Source of the DNA: Paracoccaceae bacterium
Lineage (GTDB): Bacteria > Pseudomonadota > Alphaproteobacteria > Rhodobacterales > Rhodobacteraceae
Direction of reading: 5' to 3'
Assembly: GCA_009920815.1 (NCBI GenBank)
Contig: RFZH01000151.1
Span: forward strand, 1-5,670
DNA: 5,670 nucleotides
The notes under the pieces are model-generated. The model ran no database searches. It was not told the DNA's origin and saw only the letters and a list, made by a program, of their open reading frames with translations. The translations under genes and the position numbers were made by a program. Shown here in pieces: positions 1-5,670 of the stretch. The stretch's first letter is position 1. Every line of letters begins with the position of its first letter.

Positions 1-2
1 TA

Positions 3-1034
3 GTGTCTTTCGTTAAAAACTCTGCCTCTGTGATTGCTGTTATCGCAGTTTCTGCAACAGCTGCTGCCGCGCGTGATCAGGTGCAAATTGCGGGATCATC
101 GACCGTTTTGCCATATGCCTCTATCGTTGCCGAAGCCTTTGGCGAAAACTTTGATTTTCCGACACCAGTTGTTGAATCTGGCGGATCGTCGGGCGGCCTA
201 AAGCGCTTTTGTGAAGGTGTTGGCGAAAATACCATCGACATTGCGAACGCATCTCGCAAAATCAAACAAACAGAAATCGAAGCTTGTGCTAAGGCTGGCG
301 TAACAGAAATCATCGAAGTGCGTATTGGTTACGATGGAATTGTTTTTGCCTCTGATGTGAATGGGCAAAATTTTTCCTTTACCCCTGCAGATATCTATAG
401 TGCCCTTGCGGCAGAGCTGCCCGTAGATGGTAAAATGGTTGCAAATGCTTACACAGATTGGGCGGATGTAAACGCAGACTTTGCGTCCCAACCAATCCAA
501 GCCTATATCCCAGGCACCAAACACGGCACACGTGAAGTGTTTGAAGAAAAAGTTATGCTTGCTGGGTGTGAAGAAACCGGCGCTTTTGATGCGATCCTAG
601 AGATCAATGGCGGCGACAAGAAAGCTGCAGAAAAATCCTGTATGGCGGTTCGCACTGACGGTCTGTCGGTTGATATTGATGGCGATTACACTGAAACGTT
701 GGCATCTATTGAATCAAACCCCAATGGCATTGGCGTTTTTGGTTTGTCATTCTACGAAAACAACACCGACAAACTGCAAGTTGCAACTATGTCTGGCGTC
801 TCTCCATCAACAGACACAATTGCAAGCGGCGATTATCCTGTGTCACGTCCATTGTACTTTTACATCAAAAAAGCACATCTTGGCGTTATTCCAGGTATCA
901 AAGACTATGCGGAATTCTTTATCTCGGACGAAATCGCGGGGCCTGATGGCCCATTAGCAGAGTACGGCCTTGTCTCTGATCCAGAGCTAAGCAGCACCCA
1001 AGACGCGGTAAGCAACGAAGATGTTCTAAACTAA
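3..1034 (+). CDS. pstS: Periplasmic phosphate-binding protein PstS of the Pst ABC transporter
   Basis: Binds inorganic phosphate in the periplasm and hands it to the PstC-PstA permease. The 343-residue product opens with a Sec-type signal peptide: a short n-region with Lys5, a hydrophobic stretch at about 8-20 and an Ala-rich end, with likely cleavage near residue 23 just before RDQ. Family motifs follow in order: GSSTV at 31-35 (phosphate-binding loop), ESGGSSGG at 58-65, DIANASR at 79-85, YDGIVF at 110-115, PGTKHGTR at 170-177 (second ligand loop) and GIGVFG at 242-247. Four cysteines (70, 95, 189, 213) could form two disulfides in the periplasm. Length is normal for the family. The start is a GTG with only two bases of sequence before it, so its ribosome site is not visible and a start further upstream cannot be excluded. 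The complete-looking signal peptide favours this GTG. It is the first gene of the cluster here, and its promoter lies outside the window. Confidence 0.95.
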   Translation: MSFVKNSASVIAVIAVSATAAAARDQVQIAGSSTVLPYASIVAEAFGENFDFPTPVVESGGSSGGLKRFCEGVGENTIDIANASRKIKQTEIEACAKAGVTEIIEVRIGYDGIVFASDVNGQNFSFTPADIYSALAAELPVDGKMVANAYTDWADVNADFASQPIQAYIPGTKHGTREVFEEKVMLAGCEETGAFDAILEINGGDKKAAEKSCMAVRTDGLSVDIDGDYTETLASIESNPNGIGVFGLSFYENNTDKLQVATMSGVSPSTDTIASGDYPVSRPLYFYIKKAHLGVIPGIKDYAEFFISDEIAGPDGPLAEYGLVSDPELSSTQDAVSNEDVLN

Positions 1035-1048
1035 CTCTTGCTGAGTTA
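1032..1048 (+). repeat. Small inverted repeat across the pstS stop codon
   Basis: TAACTC (1032-1037) and GAGTTA (1043-1048) are perfect inverted repeats around a TTGCT loop. The left arm begins with the pstS stop codon TAA. With only six mostly A/T-containing pairs the stem is weak on its own. It sits 13 bases ahead of the much stronger hairpin in the same spacer, and the two together could shape the 3' end of a pstS message. No T-run follows, so it is not a classical terminator. It may also be chance. Confidence 0.4.
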
Positions 1049-1061
1049 AACTATCAAATCG

Positions 1062-1087
1062 CCTTGGCGGCCGTTGGGTCGCCAAGG
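1062..1087 (+). promoter_or_regulatory. Strong intergenic hairpin between pstS and pstC (putative attenuator or mRNA stabiliser)
   Basis: The arms CCTTGGCGGCC (1062-1072) and GGTCGCCAAGG (1077-1087) pair over 11 positions with a single G-U wobble (1070/1079) around a four-base GTTG loop. G1061/T1088 could add a second wobble. The bases after it (TCCGTTTAT) have no T-run, so it is not a standard intrinsic terminator. Its base ends 9 bases before the pstC Shine-Dalgarno sequence. In many binding-protein transport operons, a hairpin at this position protects the upstream binding-protein message or partly stops transcription, so the soluble protein is made in excess over the membrane parts. That role here is inference from position and structure. 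Confidence 0.7.
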
Positions 1088-1096
1088 TCCGTTTAT

Positions 1097-1100
1097 AAGG
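1097..1100 (+). promoter_or_regulatory. Shine-Dalgarno sequence deciding the pstC start
   Basis: AAGG lies six bases before the ATG at 1107. This places the pstC start at that ATG rather than at the in-frame TTG at 1074, which lies inside the intergenic hairpin and has no ribosome site. Confidence 0.7.
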
Positions 1101-1106
1101 GCTAAC

Positions 1107-2564
1107 ATGTCAAATCTTGCTATATTGTTGGGAATCGCAATTATCGCAACTGCCAGCTATGTGTTAGGGCGATACAAGGTGGCGGGGACGTCGCAGACGC
1201 TTCATTCACTGCCACGGTATTATGGCCTGTTTGCGTTGATTTGTGCTGTTGTGCCGCCAATAGTGTTATTTCTGGCATGGCTTGGTATAGCGCCATTTTT
1301 TACCTCTGGACCAATTAGTGCCCAGATAACACCCGCCATGATCCCCGAAGGCGGGTCGGCGTCGTTGGTCATGGCTGACATTCAAAGACTTGCAAACGGT
1401 GTGATGCAAGCCACGCGTGCCGGACTTATTGATTTTTCTGCCCTCGGTGACACGACAAACTTGGACGTATTAGGTGAAACCTTGGCTGCGGCCGGTTTGA
1501 TATTTGGTACAAAAATTGATCCAGCGGTGTTTGCTCTAACTCAAGATTACATTGTGCGTTATGAAATTGGGCATGACGTGATGACGCTCCTGTTGCTTGG
1601 CGCAACTATTTTGGGCGCGCTTTGGGGATTATACCAAATTAGACCAAGCTTTTGGGCCCGCAATGCCGTGGAACGCGTGCTGCGGTTGGTATTGATGTTG
1701 GCTGCTGGTCTGGCGATTTTGACGACCGTAGGAATTGTTTTTTCTATGCTATTTGAAACCGTGAACTTTTTACGGCTACACGCATGGCAAGATTTCTTTT
1801 TCGGCCTGAATTGGGCGCCAAACTTTCACGGCGATAGTGAATTAGCGATCCTGCCTTTATTGTGGGGAACGCTTTATATTTCGGCGGTCGCGTTGGCAGT
1901 TGCGGTACCAATAGGCATTTTTGCTGCAATATACCTGTCAGAATATGCAACTAAATCACTGCGATCCATTGCCAAGCCGTTATTAGAGGTTTTGGCGGGC
2001 ATTCCAACAATCGTTTATGGTTTGTTTGCGTTGGTTGTTTTTGGCCCATTTTTAAAAGACTGGTTCGGGGATGGGGGTTTTTTAGGGGTGAACTGGATGT
2101 CTGATGCGCGCTCTGTCGCGACGGCGGGCATTGTGATGGGAATTATGTTGATCCCGTTCGTGTCATCCTTGTCAGATGATATCATCAACGCGGTTCCACA
2201 AAGCTTGCGGGATGGATCATACGGGTTGGGCGCAACGCAATCAGAAACCATTAAACGTGTTGTCCTGCCGGCGGCATTGCCTGGCATCGTTGGGGCGATT
2301 TTGTTGGCGGCTTCGCGTGCGATTGGTGAAACAATGATTGTGGTGTTGGGGGCAGGGGCAATTGCCCGGTTTACTGCCAACCCATTAGAGGCGTTAACGA
2401 CGATCACGACGCGCATTGTCAGCCAACTGACAGGTGACGGCGATTTCAATAGCCCAGAGACATTGGTTGCATTTGCCCTTGGGCTTAGCCTTTTTGTAAT
2501 TACGCTGGGTTTGAATATCATCGCACTGATGATTGTGCGGAAATACCGGGAACAATACGAATGA
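1107..2564 (+). CDS. pstC: Phosphate ABC transporter permease PstC, long form with extra N-terminal domain
   Basis: One of the two inner-membrane subunits forming the phosphate channel. The 485-residue product is much longer than the roughly 320-residue enterobacterial PstC. Residues 1-190 are an added region of the kind known in alphaproteobacterial PstC (the DUF3708 type, recalled from the family). It has hydrophobic spans near 3-20, 38-60 and 158-178, with a loop at about 61-157. The permease core starts near 192, with spans around 192-215, 247-275, 294-314, 338-356, 390-414 and 453-476. The EAA coupling loop that contacts PstB is seen at about 369-393 (DGSYGLGATQ, then VVLPAALPGI), followed by SRAIGET at 403-409. 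Positive-inside reasoning (RPSFWARNAVER at 179-190 cytoplasmic) puts the 61-157 loop in the periplasm. The start ATG is supported by AAGG at 1097-1100. The stop overlaps the pstA start as ATGA, which suggests translational coupling and balanced PstC and PstA. Confidence 0.95.
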   Translation: MSNLAILLGIAIIATASYVLGRYKVAGTSQTLHSLPRYYGLFALICAVVPPIVLFLAWLGIAPFFTSGPISAQITPAMIPEGGSASLVMADIQRLANGVMQATRAGLIDFSALGDTTNLDVLGETLAAAGLIFGTKIDPAVFALTQDYIVRYEIGHDVMTLLLLGATILGALWGLYQIRPSFWARNAVERVLRLVLMLAAGLAILTTVGIVFSMLFETVNFLRLHAWQDFFFGLNWAPNFHGDSELAILPLLWGTLYISAVALAVAVPIGIFAAIYLSEYATKSLRSIAKPLLEVLAGIPTIVYGLFALVVFGPFLKDWFGDGGFLGVNWMSDARSVATAGIVMGIMLIPFVSSLSDDIINAVPQSLRDGSYGLGATQSETIKRVVLPAALPGIVGAILLAASRAIGETMIVVLGAGAIARFTANPLEALTTITTRIVSQLTGDGDFNSPETLVAFALGLSLFVITLGLNIIALMIVRKYREQYE

Positions 2565-3889
2565 CACAGACATCTGCGAAGCAATCACTGTTTGCAGTGA
2601 CCTATCATACCAAGCGTCGAAATGCATCCGAACGGCGTTTTCGCCGCTATGGACAAGCCGCCATTGGCATAGGGCTTTTGATGCTATTGACCTTAGCCTA
2701 CACAATTGTTTCCAAAGGAACTGGCGCGTTTCAGCAGACCTTTGTCACCCTGAATATCGAGCTGTTGGAAAGTAAGCTGGATAAAAAGGGCAATCGCGAC
2801 CTTGAAGAAATGAAAAAGGTATCGACATTTGGCTATGCGCCTTTGATCGCGACCGCGTTCGAAAATCTTGCCGCTGAACGCGAGATCAAGACCAAGATAA
2901 AAGCCAAGGAAATGGCACAGATTATTTCAAAAAGTGCGCCCTCTCAATTGCGCGATCGGGTTTTAGACAATCCCGCACTGATTGGCCAGACTGTTGAATT
3001 TACACTTTTGGCAAACTCTTGGATAGACGGCTATCTCAAGGGGCGTGTGACGCGCGAAAATGCACAAAATAACAAGAATATTTCTGTGCAACAACTTGAT
3101 TTTGTGGATGAACTTGTTGCGCTTGGCGTTGTTGAAAAACGGTTCAATATCGGCTTCATCACGGGGGCTGACGCCTCTGATCAGCGACCCGAGGATGCAG
3201 GGATTGGCGTTGCGATGATCGGGTCGCTGTCAATGATGATCGTGGTATTGCTGCTGTCTTTGCCGATTGGTGTTGCTGCCTCGATTTACCTAGAAGAGTT
3301 TGCGCCAAAGAATTGGATCACTGATGTGATCGAGGTCAATATTGCAAACTTGGCTGCTGTTCCGTCGATTGTATTTGGCATCCTTGGGTTGGCAATATTT
3401 ATCAATACGATGCATTTTCCCCAATCGGCACCTTTGGTCGGAGGTTTGGTGTTAACATTGATGACCTTGCCGACGATCATTATTTCAACCCGTGCCGCAC
3501 TCAAGGCGGTTCCACCGTCGATCCGCAGCGCAGCGTTGGGGCTTGGGGCATCGCAGATGCAATCGGTTTTTCATCACGTTCTGCCTTTGGCGGCACCGGG
3601 TATTTTGACGGGCACAATCATTGGGTTAGCCCAGGCTTTGGGTGAAACAGCCCCTTTGTTATTGATTGGTATGATCGGCTATATCGCGACAAACATGCCT
3701 GAAACTGTAACGGACGCTTTGCTTGCACCAAATTCTGTTATGCCTGCGCAAATCTATGAATGGGCAAAACGGGCAGACCCTGCGTTTTATGAACGTGCGT
3801 GGGGTGGTATCATCATATTGCTTGTCTTTTTGATCACCATGAATACGCTTGCCGTTGTCTTGCGTCGTCGTTTTGAGCGTCGGTGGTAA
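2561..3889 (+). CDS. pstA: Phosphate ABC transporter permease PstA, long form with enlarged periplasmic region
   Basis: Second channel subunit, partner of PstC in the inner membrane. The 442-residue product exceeds the roughly 300-residue enterobacterial PstA. A basic cytoplasmic N-terminus (KRRNASERRFRRY, 18-30) leads into a first membrane span at about 32-52. A charged hydrophilic segment of some 160 residues (53-213) follows and should face the periplasm; this matches the DUF3333-type N-terminal region known from alphaproteobacterial PstA (recalled from the family). Core spans lie near 214-240, 259-281, 292-310, 344-369 and 414-435. The EAA loop runs at about 321-347 (IRSAALGLGASQ, then HHVLPLAAPG), with QALGETAPLL at 358-367. 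The start ATG overlaps the pstC stop by four bases. A weak GGGA at 2548-2551 is the only visible ribosome site, so initiation probably relies on ribosomes finishing pstC. Confidence 0.95.
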   Translation: MTQTSAKQSLFAVTYHTKRRNASERRFRRYGQAAIGIGLLMLLTLAYTIVSKGTGAFQQTFVTLNIELLESKLDKKGNRDLEEMKKVSTFGYAPLIATAFENLAAEREIKTKIKAKEMAQIISKSAPSQLRDRVLDNPALIGQTVEFTLLANSWIDGYLKGRVTRENAQNNKNISVQQLDFVDELVALGVVEKRFNIGFITGADASDQRPEDAGIGVAMIGSLSMMIVVLLLSLPIGVAASIYLEEFAPKNWITDVIEVNIANLAAVPSIVFGILGLAIFINTMHFPQSAPLVGGLVLTLMTLPTIIISTRAALKAVPPSIRSAALGLGASQMQSVFHHVLPLAAPGILTGTIIGLAQALGETAPLLLIGMIGYIATNMPETVTDALLAPNSVMPAQIYEWAKRADPAFYERAWGGIIILLVFLITMNTLAVVLRRRFERRW

Positions 3890-3893
3890 AGCG

Positions 3894-4697
3894 ATGAAAG
3901 ACCAAATTACACATGGATTGGAGAATTCTGTGACCTCAACACCTTCGAAAATCAGCGCGACACAGGTCAATGTCCATTATGGCGATGCGCATGCGATAAA
4001 AGACGTAAATGTTGAAATTGCCCCGAACACTGTCACCGCATTTATTGGGCCATCGGGCTGCGGTAAATCCACATTTCTGCGGTGTCTTAACCGCATGAAT
4101 GATACCATCGATATTTGTCGCGTGACCGGAAATATCCTATTGGATGGTGAAGACATTTATGATCGTAAAGTCGACCCAGTACAATTGCGTGCAAAGGTTG
4201 GAATGGTGTTCCAAAAACCCAATCCATTTCCAAAATCTATTTATGACAATATTGCGTATGGCCCGCGTATTCATGGGCTTTTCAAAACCAAGGCCGATTT
4301 AGACACGATTGTTGAAAACGCACTGCGCCGTGCTGCGATTTGGGATGAGGTTAAAGATCGTCTTGATGCGCCGGGGACGGGGCTTTCGGGGGGACAGCAA
4401 CAACGGATCTGTATTGCACGTGCAATTGCCACAGCGCCAGATGTTTTGTTAATGGACGAACCCTGTTCTGCTTTGGATCCAATTGCGACGGCTCAGGTTG
4501 AAGAATTGATTGACGAATTGCGCGAAAATTATTCGGTGGTCATCGTAACCCATTCGATGCAACAAGCTGCACGGGTCAGTCAGAAAACAGCGTTTTTCCA
4601 TCTTGGAAATTTGGTCGAATATGACGACACGACCAAAATTTTTACAAACCCAAGAGATCCCCGCACCGAAAGCTATATCACCGGCCGCATTGGATAG
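3894..4697 (+). CDS. pstB: Phosphate ABC transporter ATP-binding protein PstB
   Basis: Cytoplasmic ATPase whose dimer powers phosphate import through PstC-PstA. The 267-residue product has every ABC hallmark: Walker A GPSGCGKST at 52-60, Q-loop Gln107 in VFQKPNPFP, signature LSGGQQQR at 164-171, Walker B VLLMDEP at 184-190 with catalytic Glu189, D-loop SALD at 192-195 and switch His220 (IVTHSMQQAAR). The C-terminus ESYITGRIG is typical of PstB. The start is uncertain. The ATG at 3894 lies four bases after the pstA stop with only a weak purine-rich stretch before it. An in-frame GTG at 3930 has a good GGAG six bases upstream and would give 255 residues, close to the 257 of E. coli PstB. I keep the ATG because alphaproteobacterial PstB proteins often carry a short N-terminal extension. 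The catalytic domain is unaffected either way. Confidence 0.95.
   Translation: MKDQITHGLENSVTSTPSKISATQVNVHYGDAHAIKDVNVEIAPNTVTAFIGPSGCGKSTFLRCLNRMNDTIDICRVTGNILLDGEDIYDRKVDPVQLRAKVGMVFQKPNPFPKSIYDNIAYGPRIHGLFKTKADLDTIVENALRRAAIWDEVKDRLDAPGTGLSGGQQQRICIARAIATAPDVLLMDEPCSALDPIATAQVEELIDELRENYSVVIVTHSMQQAARVSQKTAFFHLGNLVEYDDTTKIFTNPRDPRTESYITGRIG
3920..3932 (+). promoter_or_regulatory. Internal GGAG plus GTG: alternative pstB start
   Basis: GGAG at 3920-3923 is followed after six bases by an in-frame GTG at 3930. This is a better-looking ribosome site than the one before the ATG at 3894. Starting here would remove 12 residues and begin the protein at TSTPSKIS, close to the start of the conserved domain. 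It may be the true start, a secondary start, or coincidence. Confidence 0.45.
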
Positions 4698-4700
4698 GAG
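4696..4700 (+). promoter_or_regulatory. phoU Shine-Dalgarno sequence overlapping the pstB stop codon
   Basis: AGGAG sits seven bases before the phoU ATG at 4708 and shares its first two bases with the pstB TAG stop (4695-4697). It is the strongest ribosome site in the window. It fixes the phoU start and lets ribosomes ending pstB restart at phoU. Confidence 0.8.
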
Positions 4701-4707
4701 CCAAGCC

Positions 4708-5427
4708 ATGAATTCATCACAGCATATCCGTTCTGCATTCGACCGCGATCTTGATATGATTCAAGCCAAAATGTTAAAAATGGGGGGGCTCGTCGAAGCG
4801 GCCATCCTAGACGCGGCCAAGTCATTTGAAAGCCGCGATCTTGAGCTTGCGCAAGAGGTGCGGGCACGTGACAAAAAAATTGACGCACTTGAGGCCCAAA
4901 TCAACGAAGACGTGACACGTATCATCGCATTGCGTGCGCCTGCGGCATCTGATTTACGTACGCTTTTGTCGATCTTAAAGGTCGCGGGAAATTTGGAACG
5001 TATTGGTGATTATGCGAAAAATATGGCAAAACGAACCAACGTTTTGCTGCAGCTTCCTTTGATTGAAAACTCTCCTGCGTCCTTGCGGCGTTTGGCGCGC
5101 GAAGTGCAAATCATGCTCAAAGATGCCTTAGACGCTTATACCCAACGCGATGCTGAGATGGGGATGGACATCATTTCAAGAGATCGCGACATTGATGAGC
5201 TGTATAATGCACTCTTTCGGGAATTTTTGACCTATATGATGGAAGATCCGCGAAATATTACACCCTCTATGCATTTGCATTTTATTGCAAAAAACATCGA
5301 ACGGATGGGCGATCATGTTACATCGATTGCGGAACAGGTTGTGTTTGTTGTGACGGGCGAGCTGCCTGGCGAACCACGCGACAAAGGTGATGTGACGTCC
5401 ACCGATCTGGATTTATCCCAAGGTTAA
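4708..5427 (+). CDS. phoU: Phosphate signalling protein PhoU
   Basis: Cytoplasmic, peripheral-membrane regulator. In characterised bacteria it links the Pst transporter to the sensor kinase PhoR and keeps the Pho response off when phosphate is plentiful, and it also restrains phosphate import. The 239-residue, mostly helical product is full length (E. coli PhoU is 241). It shows the two related three-helix bundles of the family, each with its metal-binding signature: NLERIGDYAKN at 95-105 (Glu97, Asp101) and NIERMGDHVTS at 196-206 (Glu198, Asp202). The N-terminal FDRDLDMIQAKMLKMGG (11-27) is also typical. The last 20 or so residues are polar and probably unstructured. The start is fixed by AGGAG at 4696-4700. 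The gene lies 10 bases after pstB and 3 before phoB, so all three are almost surely co-transcribed. Confidence 0.95.
   Translation: MNSSQHIRSAFDRDLDMIQAKMLKMGGLVEAAILDAAKSFESRDLELAQEVRARDKKIDALEAQINEDVTRIIALRAPAASDLRTLLSILKVAGNLERIGDYAKNMAKRTNVLLQLPLIENSPASLRRLAREVQIMLKDALDAYTQRDAEMGMDIISRDRDIDELYNALFREFLTYMMEDPRNITPSMHLHFIAKNIERMGDHVTSIAEQVVFVVTGELPGEPRDKGDVTSTDLDLSQG
5420..5423 (+). promoter_or_regulatory. phoB Shine-Dalgarno sequence inside the end of phoU
   Basis: AAGG lies seven bases before the phoB ATG at 5431, within the last codons of phoU. It supports that ATG as the start and suggests coupled translation. Confidence 0.6.
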
Positions 5428-5430
5428 CAA

Positions 5431-5670
5431 ATGGTGCATGTTCCCCAAATTTTGGTCATCGAAGACGAAGCCGCACAGCGTGAGGTATTGTTGTACAATA
5501 TCAAAGCAGCAGGATTTGATGCAATTTGGGCCGACAATGGCGAAGAGGGCGTTTTGCTTGCGCAAGAAAATGCGCCAGATGTTATTGTGGTCGATTGGAT
5601 GATGCCAAAACTTTCTGGGCTTGAAGTTTGTCGTCAATTGCGTGCAATGCCCGCGACCCAAGATATCGCG
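5431..5670 (+). CDS. phoB: Phosphate regulon response regulator PhoB, N-terminal part (runs off the right edge)
   Basis: Only the first 80 residues are present and the reading frame is open to the window edge. They form most of a CheY-like receiver domain: ILVIEDE at 7-13 with the acidic pair Glu11-Asp12, the phosphoacceptor Asp55 in VIVVDWMMP (51-59), then KLSGLEVCRQLR at 60-71. The conserved Thr/Ser and Lys of the receiver and the expected winged-helix DNA-binding domain lie beyond the edge. PhoB, once phosphorylated by PhoR, binds Pho boxes and activates phosphate-starvation genes, usually including pst. The receiver alone could belong to another OmpR/PhoB-family regulator. Its position directly after pstSCAB-phoU, three bases from phoU, makes PhoB by far the best call. 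Co-transcription with pst would give the regulator positive feedback on its own synthesis (inference). Confidence 0.88.
   Translation, partial: MVHVPQILVIEDEAAQREVLLYNIKAAGFDAIWADNGEEGVLLAQENAPDVIVVDWMMPKLSGLEVCRQLRAMPATQDIA

Noticed and set aside
607..957. 116-codon plus-strand frame inside pstS
   Set aside because: It overlaps conserved PstS sequence in another frame and its product has no recognisable family features.
1035..1061. Possible Pho box or internal promoter before pstC
   Set aside because: I could not find two CTGTCAT-like direct repeats with the usual 11-base periodicity, nor a convincing -35/-10 pair. The sequence is explained by the pstS stop and the small inverted repeat.
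1062..1100. Rho-independent terminator after pstS
   Set aside because: The stem is strong enough but no T-run follows it, and the downstream genes clearly depend on read-through. It was kept as an attenuator/stabiliser candidate instead.
1074..1106. Upstream in-frame TTG start for pstC adding 11 residues
   Set aside because: The TTG lies in the loop of the intergenic hairpin and has no ribosome site. The ATG at 1107 has AAGG at good spacing and begins directly with a hydrophobic segment.
2015..2584. Long open frame of 189 codons on the minus strand opposite pstC
   Set aside because: It lies wholly inside the convincing pstC frame and the pstA start. Its translation shows no recognisable motif and it is explained as a shadow of pstC codon usage. 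The same applies to the other minus-strand frames.
4603..4707. Upstream in-frame extension of phoU into pstB (35 extra residues)
   Set aside because: The extension overlaps the conserved PstB C-terminus, while the ATG at 4708 has a strong AGGAG and gives the normal PhoU length and N-terminus.
1..5670. CRISPR array, insertion sequence, tRNA/rRNA, defence or other novel system
   Set aside because: No repeated spacer pattern, transposase motif, terminal repeats or RNA-gene signature was seen. Coding sequence of the phosphate cluster accounts for nearly every base.

Overview
The window carries a six-gene cluster, all on the + strand, for high-affinity phosphate uptake and its control: pstS, pstC, pstA, pstB, phoU and the 5' part of phoB. 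All six assignments rest on family motifs that can be read in the translations. The organism is most likely an alphaproteobacterium of the Rhodobacteraceae/Roseobacter type. This is inferred from the gene order, the enlarged PstC and PstA permeases with extra N-terminal domains, and the wording of the PstS and PstB proteins. Base composition looks near 50% GC by eye, modest for that group. This is a judgement from memory of the families, not a database result.

Layout. Positions 3-1034 encode the periplasmic phosphate-binding protein, starting from a GTG two bases inside the left edge. A 72-base spacer (1035-1106) follows and is the only real gap between genes. It holds two inverted repeats: a small one across the pstS stop codon and a strong 11-bp GC-rich stem with a GTTG loop (1062-1087) that lacks a following T-run. 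From 1107 to the right edge the genes are packed tightly: pstC/pstA overlap by 4 bases (ATGA), pstA/pstB are 4 bases apart, pstB/phoU 10 bases and phoU/phoB 3 bases. No terminator or second promoter is evident within the cluster.

How the genes work together. PstS captures phosphate in the periplasm and delivers it to the PstC-PstA channel, which is driven by two PstB ATPases. PhoU relays the transport state to the sensor kinase PhoR, which controls phosphorylation of PhoB. PhoB~P in turn normally activates pst operons. PhoR is not in the window, and in related bacteria it often lies just upstream of pstS. The promoter and any Pho box for pstS would also lie off the left edge.

This is an ordinary, well-known housekeeping/stress locus, and I see no sign of a novel system. 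The points most worth a second look are the pstS-pstC spacer hairpins, the competing pstB start codons, and the large periplasmic additions on both permease subunits.
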